Shown: piece after piece, positions 46,143-58,610 of the stretch | Layout of the letters: the number at the start of each line of letters is the position of its first letter | Position numbering within the stretch: position 1 is the stretch's first letter | Source of the DNA: Xenopus tropicalis | Lineage: Eukaryota > Chordata > Amphibia > Anura > Pipidae | Assembly: GCF_000004195.4 (NCBI RefSeq) | Contig: NC_030678.2 | Coordinates: 78,776,904-78,840,903 of the forward strand | Reading direction: 5' to 3' | Length of the DNA stretch: 64,000 nt | Made by a program: the position numbers and the translations under genes | The notes under the pieces: model-generated | Database searches by the model: none | The model's input: the letters and a program-made list of their open reading frames with translations, nothing else | What the model was told of the DNA's origin: nothing

Positions 46143-46205
46143 ATATATATGTATACAATGTACATTATATATATATATATATATATATAAATATATATAT
46201 ATATA
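46143..46205. repeat. (AT)n microsatellite, interrupted
   Basis: AT copies interrupted by GTATACAATGTACA and single bases. Confidence 0.9.
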
Positions 46206-46551
46206 CATGTAAAGTGATGTTTATAACCCCCTCCCGTCTCTCTCCCACTCTCTGCATCTGCTCCCCTCCTGCCTTCTGTCTCTTTCTGCCAAATTCTCTG
46301 TATTTTTCCAAGTGGTTTTTTTTTTTTCTTCCTTTTTTTAAGATATAACTTTGATATTTTTCCACTTTTTCAGGGGTGTAAGAAATTTTAACCCTATCTG
46401 TCTAAACACAGGGATCCCTTGAAGCTTTACTGTTATCATCCAGTCTTGAACTAGGTTCCATTCAGTATAAAGCCTGCCTTTTTATTGGATAGTGTTTATA
46501 TTTATTACAAATGGTCACCTTTACCTAGAAATGCTCACTAGATTGTTTAAC

Positions 46552-46558
<7 letters not shown>

Positions 46559-46609
<51 letters not shown>
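46559..46609. repeat. (AT)n microsatellite
   Basis: About 25 uninterrupted AT copies. Confidence 0.97.
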
Positions 46610-46615
<6 letters not shown>

Positions 46616-46939
46616 CATTCTGTGCCCTATAAATAAATGAACCCTTTGGAGTGAGACAGTCCTCCTTTTGAGAGAACTGACTGTATTCCCTCTTTGCAGA
46701 TCTGTATAAGAGTAGCAATAATCAAACAGTACATCCCAAGCAGCTAAGTGCAACAGTTACAGAGGCTTTATACTTCACTTTATTGCCCTTGAACAGTGGC
46801 ATATCTTAGTGTTACTGGGCCTGGTATACAATTAATACCACCTCCCGAGAATTGTCTCAGTTTGCTGATTTATTTTCACAGAAGAAAATACTTTGTCATT
46901 TCATAGAATAGGAAATCAAACATTTTTTATACATTATAA

Positions 46940-47069
46940 GGGTAATAGCACATAGGTCGTCTTGCTATCACGATAAATTTTTCACAGGCGACAAAACATC
47001 CCTTGTTTGTTTCCCACTAGCTAGCATGCTAATCGCTGGTGGGCAAAAATTCGCAGTGTGAAGTTGCCC
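46940..47069. mobile_element. Harbinger-like MITE (TAA-flanked)
   Basis: Ends GGGTAATAGCACA and, inverted, GGGCAACTTCACA, with TAA on both sides (46937-46939 and 47070-47072). 130 bp. Similar in design to 60756-60869. Confidence 0.7.
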
Positions 47070-47072
47070 TAA

Positions 47073-48141
47073 GTTTCTTTGCAAGGAAAGTCCGGGCTGC
47101 TTCAGAAAGCCCTGCGTATGTTTCCCCACCAGGAAGGAAAGAAAGGAGGGAAGGAAACAAGGGAAGTTTTTATGCTTGCAGTAGAAAAGATATATTGTGT
47201 GCAACAAAATGTCCCATGTGCCATTACCTTTGTCCCTCCATTACACCAGCACAACTGCACAGTGGTTAGTTGTATTGCTAACCTGGTACACTAGGTTCAT
47301 TTTCAGCCCTGGCACTAATTATATGTTCACCTGTGTGGGAATTCTCCCACACTACAAAAACATACAGGCAGGTTAATTGCCTCCTGATTCTTTTTACCAT
47401 AGTGTGTGTCAATGTGAAAGGAACCTTGGTTGATGATTAGCTGCAGTGTGTCAGGGACTGATGAGAATGAAATATAATACATGTAAAGCACTGCTGTATG
47501 CTGTATATTGGCACTATATAAAAAGTTATGTTGGATTTATTATCTGGAAACCCATTATTCAAAAAGTGCTAAAATATGAAAATGCTATGTCCTATATTGT
47601 CTGATTTAAATGATTTACTAATAAAATAGTACCTGTACTCAATGTTATCTAAGCTAGAATCAATTTGTGTTACTGGAAACACAGTCAGATATACAGATTT
47701 GTGTGTGTGTGTATTTAAATACCTTTTGGCGTTATCCACAAAACTGCAGGTCCCAAGCATTCCAGAAAATATATCTTATACATGTAACAATAATAATTAT
47801 ACTGGCCAAAATAATATTTTAGATCAGTTTAGTTCACTCTATAGATGCTTAGTATTATTCCTCTAAACTATAGATAGTAGAGCAAAACCTAGAGCAAACA
47901 GAGGGTATGGATACTGTGCATCATTTTACAGTGGGGTTTGGGAGAGGCATTGTGCTATGGGTGAGTGCTCTCTCTCAGACAGTGTTTATTGCAGACAGAT
48001 GATGGTAGAGGAGGGAATAATTGATAGTGCTATGAAATATTAATGAATATCCAGGGGACTGAGCAGAGCTGCTACCCATTGCTCTCTAACTGTGGGTGAG
48101 TATGAAAGAGTGTGCTATATGCTTGTGTGTGTCAATGTATA

Positions 48142-48145
<4 letters not shown>
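47073..48145. other. Intergenic DNA with a CAGGTAT-family remnant
   Basis: ATCTGGAAACCCATTATTC at about 47540 resembles the terminal region of the TA-flanked MITE at 15294. Otherwise no recognised feature; a short GT run lies near 47701. Confidence 0.35.

Positions 48146-48186
<41 letters not shown>
48146..48186. repeat. (AT)n microsatellite
   Basis: About 20 AT copies preceded by GTATATATTTAT. Confidence 0.95.
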
Positions 48187-48190
<4 letters not shown>

Positions 48191-50205
48191 TTCAAAGCTC
48201 TCTCTTTATATACATTGTATACATGAAAGACATGGGCAGGAATATGTGCAGCCTTATTGTTGAGCTCACTGGGTGTGTGTCCCACACAGCTGGCAGTCTG
48301 CATCCTGCACCGTGACATACAGATTGTCCCAGTCACATGCCGTGCGAGGCTGGCAGGGACACCTCATGTATCACATGGATTCATCCCTCCCTGTGTCACA
48401 CAGACAGCCAGCGGCTTCCATAAGCCAGGGAGTGCTGCAGCCAAGCGTGCAGCCTGACACACAGTGACAGTCCCACTTCAAAGACTGTGCACACCTGCTG
48501 CAGAATTAACCCTCCTGACTGTGGTGCCCAGCAGGGGAATGGGCAGAATGCATGGCCCATAGCTCTCTCCTGTCTGTGTCACTGTGTCGTACTGCTAATA
48601 AGGCAGACTAGGTTGGTGCTAACAAGCCCATCATCTTCAGAGAGGGAGGTCAAACAAGGTCAGCTCCCTCCACCCTTGATTATCAGCCAGTCCCTTGGGT
48701 CCCTAGGCAGGTGATAGGTTAGTGGGTAATGTTAATCGCTGTCTCTGCTCACAGTTATTTCGCCTGGTCGGATACACATCCGATTCTGCACGCACAATTA
48801 GAGCAGCGTGAGAGAGAGGGGAGGGGGTGAGGGAGGAAACCTGAGGATGAAGGAAAGAGAGGAAAATGGAAATAAAGGCAGGGGGTAGAACTGGAATGTG
48901 GGTACCACTTGAGCCAAATGTATGCAGATCTGTTTGTGCTTCGGGGGCAGGCAATCCCACATGGCTTAAAATTCATGTATGTAAAACTGTGTGTAAACGC
49001 AATTATCAGATGAAGAATAATTTCAAACTTGCAAAAATTTTGGCTATAGGTGATAGAGTGATTGCCATTTCAGACTGCCAGAAAAAAAACAGAATAAAAA
49101 AAAACTTGTAAAACTGAATTGTTCTGTTTGCTTTAACAGTATTAGATATTGCTTTACTAGAAATCCCTGCAAGACCAGAAATAATGATTAATCTGTTTAA
49201 AACATGAAAATGAAGCTGTTGCATGACCTAGAACTGCAGGGGCTCTTGCAAGTAGCTCCATTGTGCAAGGCCCTGTCATTTGTAGGCTTTCCCAAGGCAC
49301 AAAAGGCTTTATTGTTCGTCTGAATGTGTTGCTTAGGCTGGTACACACAATGCAAATATTTTGGTGAGCAGAAGTGCTATTCCCTCGCATGAAAATCCTG
49401 TTCTTGTCAGTAATTCTCTAGGCATTGATTACATTTTAATCACTAATGATAAGTCTACTAAACTTTTAATAAGGGCCTTAATGCAATCAAGCTGATAAAT
49501 ATATACAATTGATCGTCTACTTACATAACCACAATCTGAAGTAAAGTACAAATTCGCACCAGAGAGGAACTAGTAATCTTTTAAATGCCAAAAGTGCACA
49601 TCTGCAGACCCTCTGTGTACATTACAATGTATGGAGGAGAAATGACTCCTGCTGTATTGTTTCAAGAGTCAAGCTGTAAGTGCAGAAAACAGAAGGTAAT
49701 TAATACATACTGCTTTTAATTACATTAGCAAACCATTTAAAAATGTCAGTAAATGTATATTGAAAAGTTGCATAGACATTGGTGTAACTATCTGTGATTG
49801 CACCTGTGCCTGCTCCCCCCAAGTGCCTGGGGCCCAGGCGCACATCCTGCACCTGGGCAGTGCTAGGGGCCTCCAAACAATTTTTCCTTCTCTCTTCACT
49901 TGCATTATTTATTCTCGTAATCCCTTCCCCGTACATATTGTTTTTTATTCTACCTTACATTTATTTTTTTTGTTCTCATATAGAAATGAGGAATGACCAT
50001 GGTAAAGGCATACAAGGAAAATGGCTGGGTGAGCAGGAGGGCCCACCGGGAGTTTTCCTGGTATGAGCTACTCCGACACTGCACCTGGGCCAGGAAGAGG
50101 ATAGTTTTATGTTATTGTGCATAGAGTTACACATTATGCAAGCAATTTTTATGGACCCCCTTTAACATCTTTTACATCAGGATTAGAGGAAATTGTTTAT
50201 TTAAT
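48187..50205. other. Intergenic DNA, partly GC-richer and unique
   Basis: 48250-48900 is non-repetitive and GC-richer than its surroundings, with GTTAATCGCTGTCTCTGC near 48730; possibly regulatory. At 49777 CATTGGTGTAACTAT resembles the left end of the hAT-like element at 55801, but no right end was found. Confidence 0.35.
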
Positions 50206-50220
50206 GGGGGGGGGGGGGGG
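50206..50220. repeat. Poly-G run (15)
   Basis: Fifteen G in a row. Prone to sequencing-length error. Confidence 0.95.
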
Positions 50221-50413
50221 ATGTCATATTTCAGGGTAGTACAGCACCAAATCTGGCCCGGTTTTGACACAGTGCATAGTTTATTGCATTCCTTGGTTTG
50301 TCTTTTTTCAAGTTTTATTTTACAACATTTATGCCCCAATATCAGACTTGTCCTTACACTTCACACATACTAACTAAGTGCTAGTTTCACCTAGTGAGCC
50401 AAGATAATTACTT

Positions 50414-50600
50414 TTAATTATTGTTATTTATAGTTATATAAAGTGCCATCATTTCCCATAGCACTTTACAGGGTAAAGGGGTACAAATACAAGATCAAAC
50501 GGTTACATGTACTAACAAACCTTTTTACAAAATCAATTTATAGTTACAATAGGATATTGTTGGAGACAATAGGAGAGGGTCCATATCTTAGCCATGCTCA
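50414..50600. repeat. Dispersed frog repeat (TATATAAAGTGCCATCATTT)
   Basis: TTATTGTTATTTATAGTTAT, AGCACTTTACAGGGTAAAGG and GGAGAGGGTCC follow the order of a common frog repeat related to the one at 14690. Confidence 0.55.
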
Positions 50601-52499
50601 TACTCTTGATGAACTGGGTAATGCTGAACCATGTTTTCCCTGGCTCATGTTATGACCCTGAAGCATTAATATTTAGCCCAAATGATTGAATGTTAGCAGT
50701 TAAACTGTTGATTTGATATTGTACATTGCCTCTCCCCTTAATATTACTTGTGTATCCTCATTGTCACCTATTCTCCTGCCTCCCTCACATCAGCTACTTT
50801 CTGGGAAACTCGTAAAAGCCCATTTTGAGACACATCTTTCATGTACTCCCTTTCTGAGTTCCAAAATATTACTTCATAGACACTGCCAAACTTAAAGGGA
50901 ATGCTTTCATTTTATTTAATTGTAGTGCTTTCCTGCTGAGAAAAAAGCTTGCTGTCATTTTTTGAAGTTTTTTTTTCATATTCGATCTTTATGTGTGGAT
51001 GATGCTTTACATTTTTGGCAAATGTTTTACAGAGAACAGGATAAGCCTTAAACCACCACATTAATACTCAACAAAAACTGCATATTATGCTTGGCCATAC
51101 ATTAAGTAACTTTGCTGCTAGCTTTAATAGTTAAGGAACTATGTAACATCAGAACATCAGAAGCCCACAAAGATGAAGGAAACAGGTGTTTGTGTTTTGG
51201 CAACCATCCACCTGACATATTTTCCACTCTTAGGGGACTAATAAACATGCCTATGCTAAGGGCTGTCTAACCATTAAACTCAAGAGACCAATGGCTGCCC
51301 AGATGTCTCAGAGAGACAAAGATGGCAATTACCCAGAAGCCCTTGGGTCTTTCAGTGGAAGTTACCATTTACCCTATGTCTGTCTGAAAGTCAGGATGGT
51401 GCCAGAAATCATTGCTGCCCATCTTGAGGCCTGAAGGGTGGATGCCACCTTCGAAATGATATTTATGGTCTCTAGACTGCAAAGTATCACAGACACTGTG
51501 TAAAAAGAGTTGGACAGTTAAAAGAATTAAAATAAGCCTATAGGTATATAATAATAGCAGTAGCAGCAGGCTAAAGAATACCATCTTTTCACTTCCTATT
51601 TGGGGAGCGAGGCCCCCACCACCCACAGAGTCCTCGGGGTGTGAAGCAAACAAAATCATTTTCTTACAACTTTCAGACTGTATTTTTACCACGGGCCCAG
51701 TAAGGGCTGCCTTCCATTAAGGGATTTACAGAAGAAGGAGACATCAGTCAGTTTCTCCTCCCGCTCAGCTTCTCCCTCCCTATGTTTCCTTATTTTGTTT
51801 TATCTCCCAGCACTAACTCTGCTCTTTAATTCACAATGTAAGCTATATCTCCTTGCCGTTCATTCATTGTGCTCTCTTTGCCACGTTTACTTCTTTTTCT
51901 CCTCAATTTTTTTTTCTATTACTCTTCTGACTTCTCATTCTCAGTTCTTCTCTCTCTCTCCCCCCCCCCTTCCCCTCCCACATCTCTTTGAACATTAAAG
52001 ACTTCTAGCCAAAGGGCTGAGGATCTAATAGAAATTCAAATGAAGTTTTCACTATCTGTTCATGTTCTGTATATAGTTTGGGGATCCAGTATACACTGCT
52101 GCAGCATGCACAGCATTGACTATGATGGCATACTTCATGATGTGACAGTTGGTCATATATATATATAGGTAGATTTGATGGACAAAGATATCTATATACT
52201 AATAAAAAAGACTGTACCTACAGTTGATCAAAAGAAGAAAATTATATCAAACTGTGACAGTATTTAAATCAGGTTGTACACAAAAAAATAAGGCTGCTTG
52301 TCACGCACACAAATTGAGAGTGATGATAACAATACATCTATACTGCACAGTAGCCATAGGGACTGTAGAATGAAAGTAGAGTTTATGCATGTGGACTGGG
52401 AAAATGTTTTTCCAAATCTACATACGCAGAATCTTAGATCAGTGAAGTTATAATGAGTAGATGTCACTGAAGTGAGATGGGCTGTCATAGGCAAAACAG
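50601..52499. other. Intergenic DNA, nothing recognised
   Basis: A pyrimidine-rich tract (CTCTCTCTCTCCCCCCCCCC) lies at about 51949-51980 and a short TA run at 52156. No gene. Confidence 0.35.
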
Positions 52500-52700
52500 A
52501 GACCTTTTCCGCACACCCTTTGGCTCTCCAAAATAATTGAACGCCCGGTGCACATTGCTGGAGGGATCGGCACCCTCCCAAAACCAAACTAGCAACAAAC
52601 ACAAATGGCACTCAGGGCTGCAAATAAGGGAACAAGCCCTTAAAAAACTTTATTGCGGAGGTGAAATGTTTCGGGGCAAAGTGACCCCTTTATCTGTGAT
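52500..52700 (-). repeat. Dispersed repeat with hammerhead-like hairpin
   Basis: On the minus strand: CAGATAA (52690-52696), GGGG...CCCC hairpin, GAAAC (52668-52672), then AATAAAG and GGGCTTGTTCCCTTATTTGC, a combination familiar from frog retroelement tails. Its core departs from the hammerhead consensus at two bases. Confidence 0.55.
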
Positions 52701-54716
52701 AGAATATCACCCTATGTATAGAATTGTCTGTAGCTTTTTATAACAGAGTGGTGCTGCAGAACGAGGTGTCTGGTATATAGCTGGGACAGTTATCATATAT
52801 AAATGCTTTGGACCAGAAGGGAAATGACATGGCATTTCCTTTAAAATTAATAAGGTTATTTTATAAAAATCAGGGGTATATCTTTATTCAGGATTAGAGG
52901 AAACCACCTCAAAACTGTTCAGTTTGCTCATTACAACGATTTGAGCATTAATGGCTTTCTGCTGAGGGCAGTTTGATGGTCGGACACATATTGACCTTTT
53001 CCCCGCGGAGAGAGACACACACTCCAGGGAAAGAAGGGTCAGCAGATAAAAAAAAGACAATCCCAAAATGCCATTTTGTTTTTCCCTGAGATGTGAGAGC
53101 AGCCATCCTGAACTTTTCAAACACAGCAAACCTGTCAGGGTTTAGGATACAACAGGAGATGTAACATTGTCTTAACCCTTTCTTGGGAGAAGCAATGTCT
53201 TGTAGTTATTCACATGTAAAGAACCCTCCTGTTTACCAGTTCATTTGCCATAAATACTTCTCTGTAGAATCTTATGCTACACAGACCACATCTGCCTCTA
53301 TATATTAAAAATGGGACCTTTTCTTCTCGACCTTGATATTATTAGATGGCAGTGCTGCACAGAAGTAAAAGTAGGAGGGCTATATATCCTGTTATAGTTA
53401 TAGGGAGAGGCTGTATGGAAGGATCCAGTGGTATGGAGAGGTCATTTCGAGATGTAATTAATAAGTATTATGGGAAAAGATTAAAATTAAATGGCAGGAG
53501 GATTAATGTTATATAGAAAGACAGAAAGATATATAGGGAGAATTTTATATGGAGAGATAGTGGTAGAATTTTATATGGGGAGATATTGGTATTATAGAGA
53601 GTTACAAGGGAAGTTATAGGGAGTTGTTATATGGAGAAATAGGAGAAATTAAAAAGAGAGGCTATATAGTTAAATAAATAGTAACAGTCATAGAGAGAAT
53701 TTATGTAGCTGGAAGACTTTTGTTAACTGGGTTTTCTTCCTGACAAGACTGCCTATGATCCATTTATTGTCACATGGTAGTCTGATGCAACTGTATCCCA
53801 AGTGGTAGTTTCTATTGCTGTCTTTATATAGAGAGAGACTGAACCATCAGGTAGTTTGTATATGAGTGTATATATGGAAGAAGACTGAAGATGTGCACCC
53901 TATGATATAACATTACTAAAGGCATTGTAAATAGGCTCATATCTTTTGGTTTCTGCACAGAAAAATATCACTTAGGCAAAAGACAGGGAATTTCCCACAA
54001 GTAGCATTGTCACTGTTAAGTTAATGATACATAGATTTGTGATCGAGGGGGAGATTCAATGTTGTACTTGCCAAATTTTTCACATAAGAATGACATTCCT
54101 GGGTATTTATCCTTTGTCTCTAAAGTGTGAAAGTGGCTGAGAACCTCGAATTGCTAGGGTAAGGGTTAGATTGCCTTTAATGGTAAAGCTAATTTAGAAT
54201 TCATGACAACTCATAAAGAAAAAGGCTGGCGAGAGGACAAAAGGAAAACTGATAAATAGGAGAAATAATTTTAATTTGCAGGATAAAACCTATTTTTTCA
54301 CAGATCGGAAATACAATTTGCATCTTGGCCTTTGATAAATTATCCCTCAAATGTGTCTTTTTTGACTGAGTGACTTTACCTATAAAGGATATGTTTGGCA
54401 GTTCATAGTTTTCTGTAGTAGTTTAAAAATTACAAAAATCTACCTGTGTGCCTCAAACCTAATTATAATAGTAGCGGTAGCATTTTTTAGCTGACAAGCA
54501 GAGGCGATTGAATGAGATTGCAAGACATGCTCAGCAATTCATAAATATAAATTTAAGGTCATCAGGCCAGAATGAATGTTCCTCAACCTATAGTGATCCA
54601 ATAAGGGACACCATGCTGCCTCTTCTGTCAGATTTGAACTCCTCATGTTCAGCCCCCGCCTGTCCTGTGCTCCTTCACTAACGAAGCAAACTTGCCATTT
54701 CAAGAGGTTCGTTAGC
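52701..54716. other. Intergenic DNA with purine-rich degenerate repeats
   Basis: 52880-53160 is unique. 53380-53700 is a loose array of TATATGGAGAGATA-like purine-rich words. No gene. Confidence 0.35.
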
Positions 54717-54790
54717 ATTTGCATATCCGTGTAGCTTGTCTGAAAGAAGGATCGTCAGACGGAGCGGGCTAATTTGCATGTTAATGAGGC
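54717..54790. promoter_or_regulatory. Candidate enhancer core with paired octamer motifs
   Basis: ATTTGCAT occurs exactly at 54717-54724 and 54772-54779. The second continues as GCATGTTAAT, matching a POU-domain (Brn2-type) GCAT-spacer-TAAT arrangement. The sequence between is non-repetitive. Binding is inferred only. Confidence 0.35.
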
Positions 54791-54829
54791 AGTCTGTGGA
54801 ACAGTGACAGGCCGCTCTCTACACCCCCC

Positions 54830-54925
54830 CTCACACACACATACACACACATCAAAAGCACACAGATGGACGTGTGTGTGTATGTCAGGAGATATATATA
54901 TAGATATATAGATAGATACATACAC
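54830..54925. repeat. (CA)n / (TA,GATA)n low-complexity stretch
   Basis: CACACACACATACACACACA at about 54832 and GATATATATATAGATATATA at about 54890, separated by GTGTGTGTGTATG. Confidence 0.85.
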
Positions 54926-55800
54926 ATATACACAGTTATATACATAGACAAGCCTACAATTGAATGTGCATAAAATATGTATAAATATGTATGATTTTAT
55001 TTAGGTAGAAGGTTTACCAAGAGCTAGTACTTATCTGTGTTGATATGTATAGATACTATACTTGGAGGTACCAAGAAGATAATTAGCATTGCTTTCATAC
55101 ATAAGGGCACATTTATAAAGCTGTGTAAAAAAACACAGGGTTAAAATAAACCAAACACAATCACAATAATATTATCGCATATAATACCCTTATCCTTGAC
55201 AAGTCCAGCACTGAGTGTAGATTTTTTTTACACAGTTTTTTTCACTACTTCAGTGAAGTAGTAATTTTTACTAATGCTGTATCTGTCAGTTTCCTTGTAA
55301 GAAGGATCGTAAGGGAGAGCATTAGCTTCTTCCACCTGTGTAGAAACTCCAGTGTGCCCCTAGCTTAATGGGAAAAAACTGCATCCCTACCCCCTGTCTG
55401 CCCCCCGTGCCGCACCACATACTCTCTTACCTTCAGGCATCTATGTTGCACCCTCAGTGTCTCTGAAGGCCCTATTGAGGGGGAGGTCTCACCCTCTGCT
55501 TCCCCAGTAGTCAACCAATTAGGTTACTCTAGGTCTGTATTGTTGTGAAATAATGGTGTAAATCACATTAGCATGACTTTAAAAAACACATTTTTATAAA
55601 GAGCCTTTTAAAGATTGTTTTTATTCAGAGGACAACAGTGCTTTATAAATGTGGCATTCTACAGACACGTTTAACAACTTAATAAGTTTACAGAGCTTCT
55701 TAATATAAATTTGTAAAAGAGATCAGGCAGTGTTGAACTGGGGGTTATTGGGCCCACTGTAAGCCTCACTGCAAGGGCCCCTCTGCCATATACCTTCCCC
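54926..55800. other. Intergenic DNA, partial MITE traces
   Basis: GGGCACATTTATAAAGCTGT near 55106 resembles a palindromic MITE terminus, but the partner end was not found. Confidence 0.35.
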
Positions 55801-55930
55801 CAGTGGTGTAACAACAGCTTGTGGGGCCTCACCGAAAATAAATCTTTGGAGGGAGCAGACCCCACAGGGTCCAGGCACCCCTGTCCCCCCTGTGACTACA
55901 GGGCCTGCTTCCACTATAGTTATGCCACTG
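55801..55930. mobile_element. hAT-like MITE (CAGTGGYRTAAC family)
   Basis: Ends CAGTGGTGTAAC and, inverted, CAGTGGCATAACTATAG. 130 bp. The 8-bp flanks match at only 4 positions, so the insertion is old or the limits are off. Confidence 0.6.
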
Positions 55931-56978
55931 CTTCTCCAAAACCTCAATTCCCTGTGTAGTAAATCTCTGCCCACCACCACTGCACAAGGGCCCCAGGGTC
56001 AACCCAGATTTCTCACCCTGAGAGCAGGGGACCCCTAGTGATACAGAAAGGTAGAAGCTTCTTCTGTAAAAGGGGCAACAACCTCTGGTTGTTGTTAAAT
56101 TAAGACACACATCATCTGTATACTGGGAACATTTATACATATTCCAAGTGCTAGGGGGCTTCTCTAAAATGTAGTTTTGGAGCTGTTTAACATACTTTTG
56201 GCTGCTTGCATTTCTCAGCTAGTTGATATGCTTATTTGAATTTTGGTGTCAGACATTGAGACATTGTAAGTTACCTTAAATTAAAAAAAACACCTGTTAT
56301 TTTATTCGCATGGACACAATCAGTAATGTGAAGAGATGATTGGCGGAATCCTCAATGATAGAGTTTCAAATTCTGCACACAGATATTTTCCAGAGGTGGA
56401 TGCTGAACAGAGATTGACAGACAATGTTTTGTTGTTTCATGGGAATAGTGGCAAAGATTCATTTTCACATGGCACGGCACAGCCAAACACAAAGATTCAT
56501 TTATTTTGCAGGTAACACTGACTCGGTGACACTAAGATCACAAGAAGAGAATGGAGCACTGGCTCTTCATATTCTGCCACACTCTTCTTGGATACTTGTG
56601 ATCTTGAGAAGCATGAGAAATAGAAAGGGCAGAGGCAGAGAGAAAGGAAGCAAGAGGGAGACACATCACAAACTGCAATATAGCATAGGGAGAAGCAGAA
56701 AGCAGAGAAAAACAATTCAAAGAAAAGATTACTCTACTATACAAATATTCTACTATAACAAAATTCTGAGAAATATTCTGCTGATGTGTGCCTTCTCTGA
56801 GTTTTTTGTGTTTGTTGTACATGTTTTGTTTAAGAGGGGGGTGTAGGTGCTATACATGTAGGTGCTATACATGTAAAAGTAATCACATCTAGGTATTATT
56901 ATATTATATTATTACATATAAACCATTAGGCAGGGGTGCAATGAGGCTGTGACCACAAAATACTTGAAGGTGCCTGAG
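55931..56978. other. Intergenic DNA, nothing recognised
   Basis: A 140-codon open frame at 56424-56846 is Lys/Arg-rich because the DNA is purine-rich (near 56620-56720); it has no domain and is not annotated as a gene. Confidence 0.35.
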
Positions 56979-57144
56979 CAAAATCTGCCTTCAGGGCTGA
57001 ATCGACAGAAGGAGGTAGAAATCCTATTGTTTCTACCTCCATATGTGATGATTCAGCCCTGAATGTCCGTGGAGGGTTGGAACGATCTTTTGTGCGACCG
57101 ATGGTTGCACGAAAGATCGAAAATTTGCCACGTGTGTGGCCAGC
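56979..57144 (-). mobile_element. T2-type MITE, right end (GTGGCCAGCTTAA)
   Basis: Ends GCCACGTGTGTGGCCAGC followed by TTAA at 57145-57148, matching in reverse the terminus at 30887. Inside, TTCAGGGCTGAATC and GGAGGTAGAAA are each present inverted, forming a hairpin at about 56990-57062. Confidence 0.6.
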
Positions 57145-57148
57145 TTAA

Positions 57149-58287
57149 TGGTTTAAAATTTAGTGATTGAGCAGAAATTCTCCCTTAGTTATAATTTAAA
57201 CAGGAGCAGTGGTCAGCTCCATGTTGTACCTCCCACTCTCCCCACCTACAGTAAGGTGATCCCAGTGGAGCCAATAAAAGATACCCTTCTTCAAAACAAA
57301 AAGCCTTGTGTATTTCAAAGAGTAAAACCTAGTCTACACTGCAAAGTAGAGACCCAGTGATATTAAAACAAAATATGCCACCTACAGTATTTTGACATGA
57401 GCATATTCAGTTAGGATTATGTACAAAAGGTCTCTAAACACTGTCTGAACTTCCAGAACTAAATATGAATGTATTTTTTATATAGATATACCCTATTTTA
57501 CAGATTGAAAGGAAAGCATGCTAGCCTGTCTGGGTGTTTGCCAGTCTCCCATCCCCTAGCCTAGACCCTCACTGTAGTGCAACTTGAAGCTCCTCTGCTT
57601 TCCAGAGAATCTGTGCAACACACACTATGAAAATCAGGGAGACTTCAAATCCAGGAATCCATCACTTCACAATAGAACAATGTAATGGAGGGGTTGCATT
57701 ACAATGTGTTCCTAAGGGATTCTGGGAAATGGTTCCTCAGAGTAACTTGGTTTCCTTGTTTCAATCCATGTAATCCAATATGTAAAGACATTGTTTCTGG
57801 AAGTTCAATTCGTGTTTATGCACCTTTTCTACATAAACCCAACTGAATAAGTTAAAAAAGGAGGTTATATTTTGCATTTGAATAATTTCGTTAGTTATGA
57901 GACCAATACAACTGCAATTTGGGCACCAACTGTTCAACTTCTTTCCAAATCTGTTAGATCTCTTGTGTTTTTCATTCTGTGGTGCTGGGTTTCCAATGTA
58001 TTTTATTACAAAAACAATGCTGGTACTGAATTTAATGTGAAACACAGCTAGAATTCTTTAGATCAAAACACAAAATCTTCTTTAGATGTTTCAGTAGGGC
58101 TGGATTTATTTGCACTGGGGCCTGGGACAAAGACATTTGGAGGGGCCCACAATTTACAACCCATCAGCTGTTAATAAACTGCAAATAAATATACCTTATG
58201 ATAGTTTGCCTACTTCCTATTTCGGCATTAAAAAAATCCATTTTCAAAAATCTATATTTCAAAATTCAGAATCATGCAAGGAAGCTA
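57149..58287. other. Intergenic DNA, nothing recognised
   Basis: A CAGTAGGGCTGGATTTATTT start at 58092 may be a hAT-like terminus without a partner. No gene. Confidence 0.35.
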
Positions 58288-58610
58288 GGGGGCACATTTA
58301 CTTATCCACGAACACTCTGACCGTTTGCTCAATCAGTCCAATCGTATTTTCTGTGACTTTTTCGTACCGTGCGTGACTTTTTCAATGCTTGCACGTCTTT
58401 TTTCGTTTTTTTTTTTAGCGCGAAATCGGATCGGTTTTGCCACTGTTTACAATCGTTTGGTACGAAATTTTCATGACTTTCGGATCGCCAATACGATATT
58501 ATCGTGACTAATACGATTTTTTCGGAAGCATTTTCGTGATATTTGCAATCTTCATAAATTTTCATTTCCAATCCGAATTTTTCCCATTCGGGATTTGAAC
58601 TCGTGTTTTG
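58288..58610. mobile_element. MITE, GGGGC-ATTTAC family, right end lost
   Basis: Starts GGGGGCACATTTACTTATCC after CTA, with an interior of TGACTTTTTCG motifs and ATTTCCAATCCGAATTTTT, nearly as in 36289-36583. The final ATCTGCCCC is replaced by unrelated sequence. Confidence 0.78.

Noticed and set aside
50206..50220. G15 run as a G-quadruplex
   Set aside because: A single homopolymer run next to no other G tracts; length may be a sequencing artefact.
56424..56846. 140-codon frame
   Set aside because: Lys/Arg-rich because of purine-rich DNA, with an antisense frame over the same bases, and no domain or splice context.
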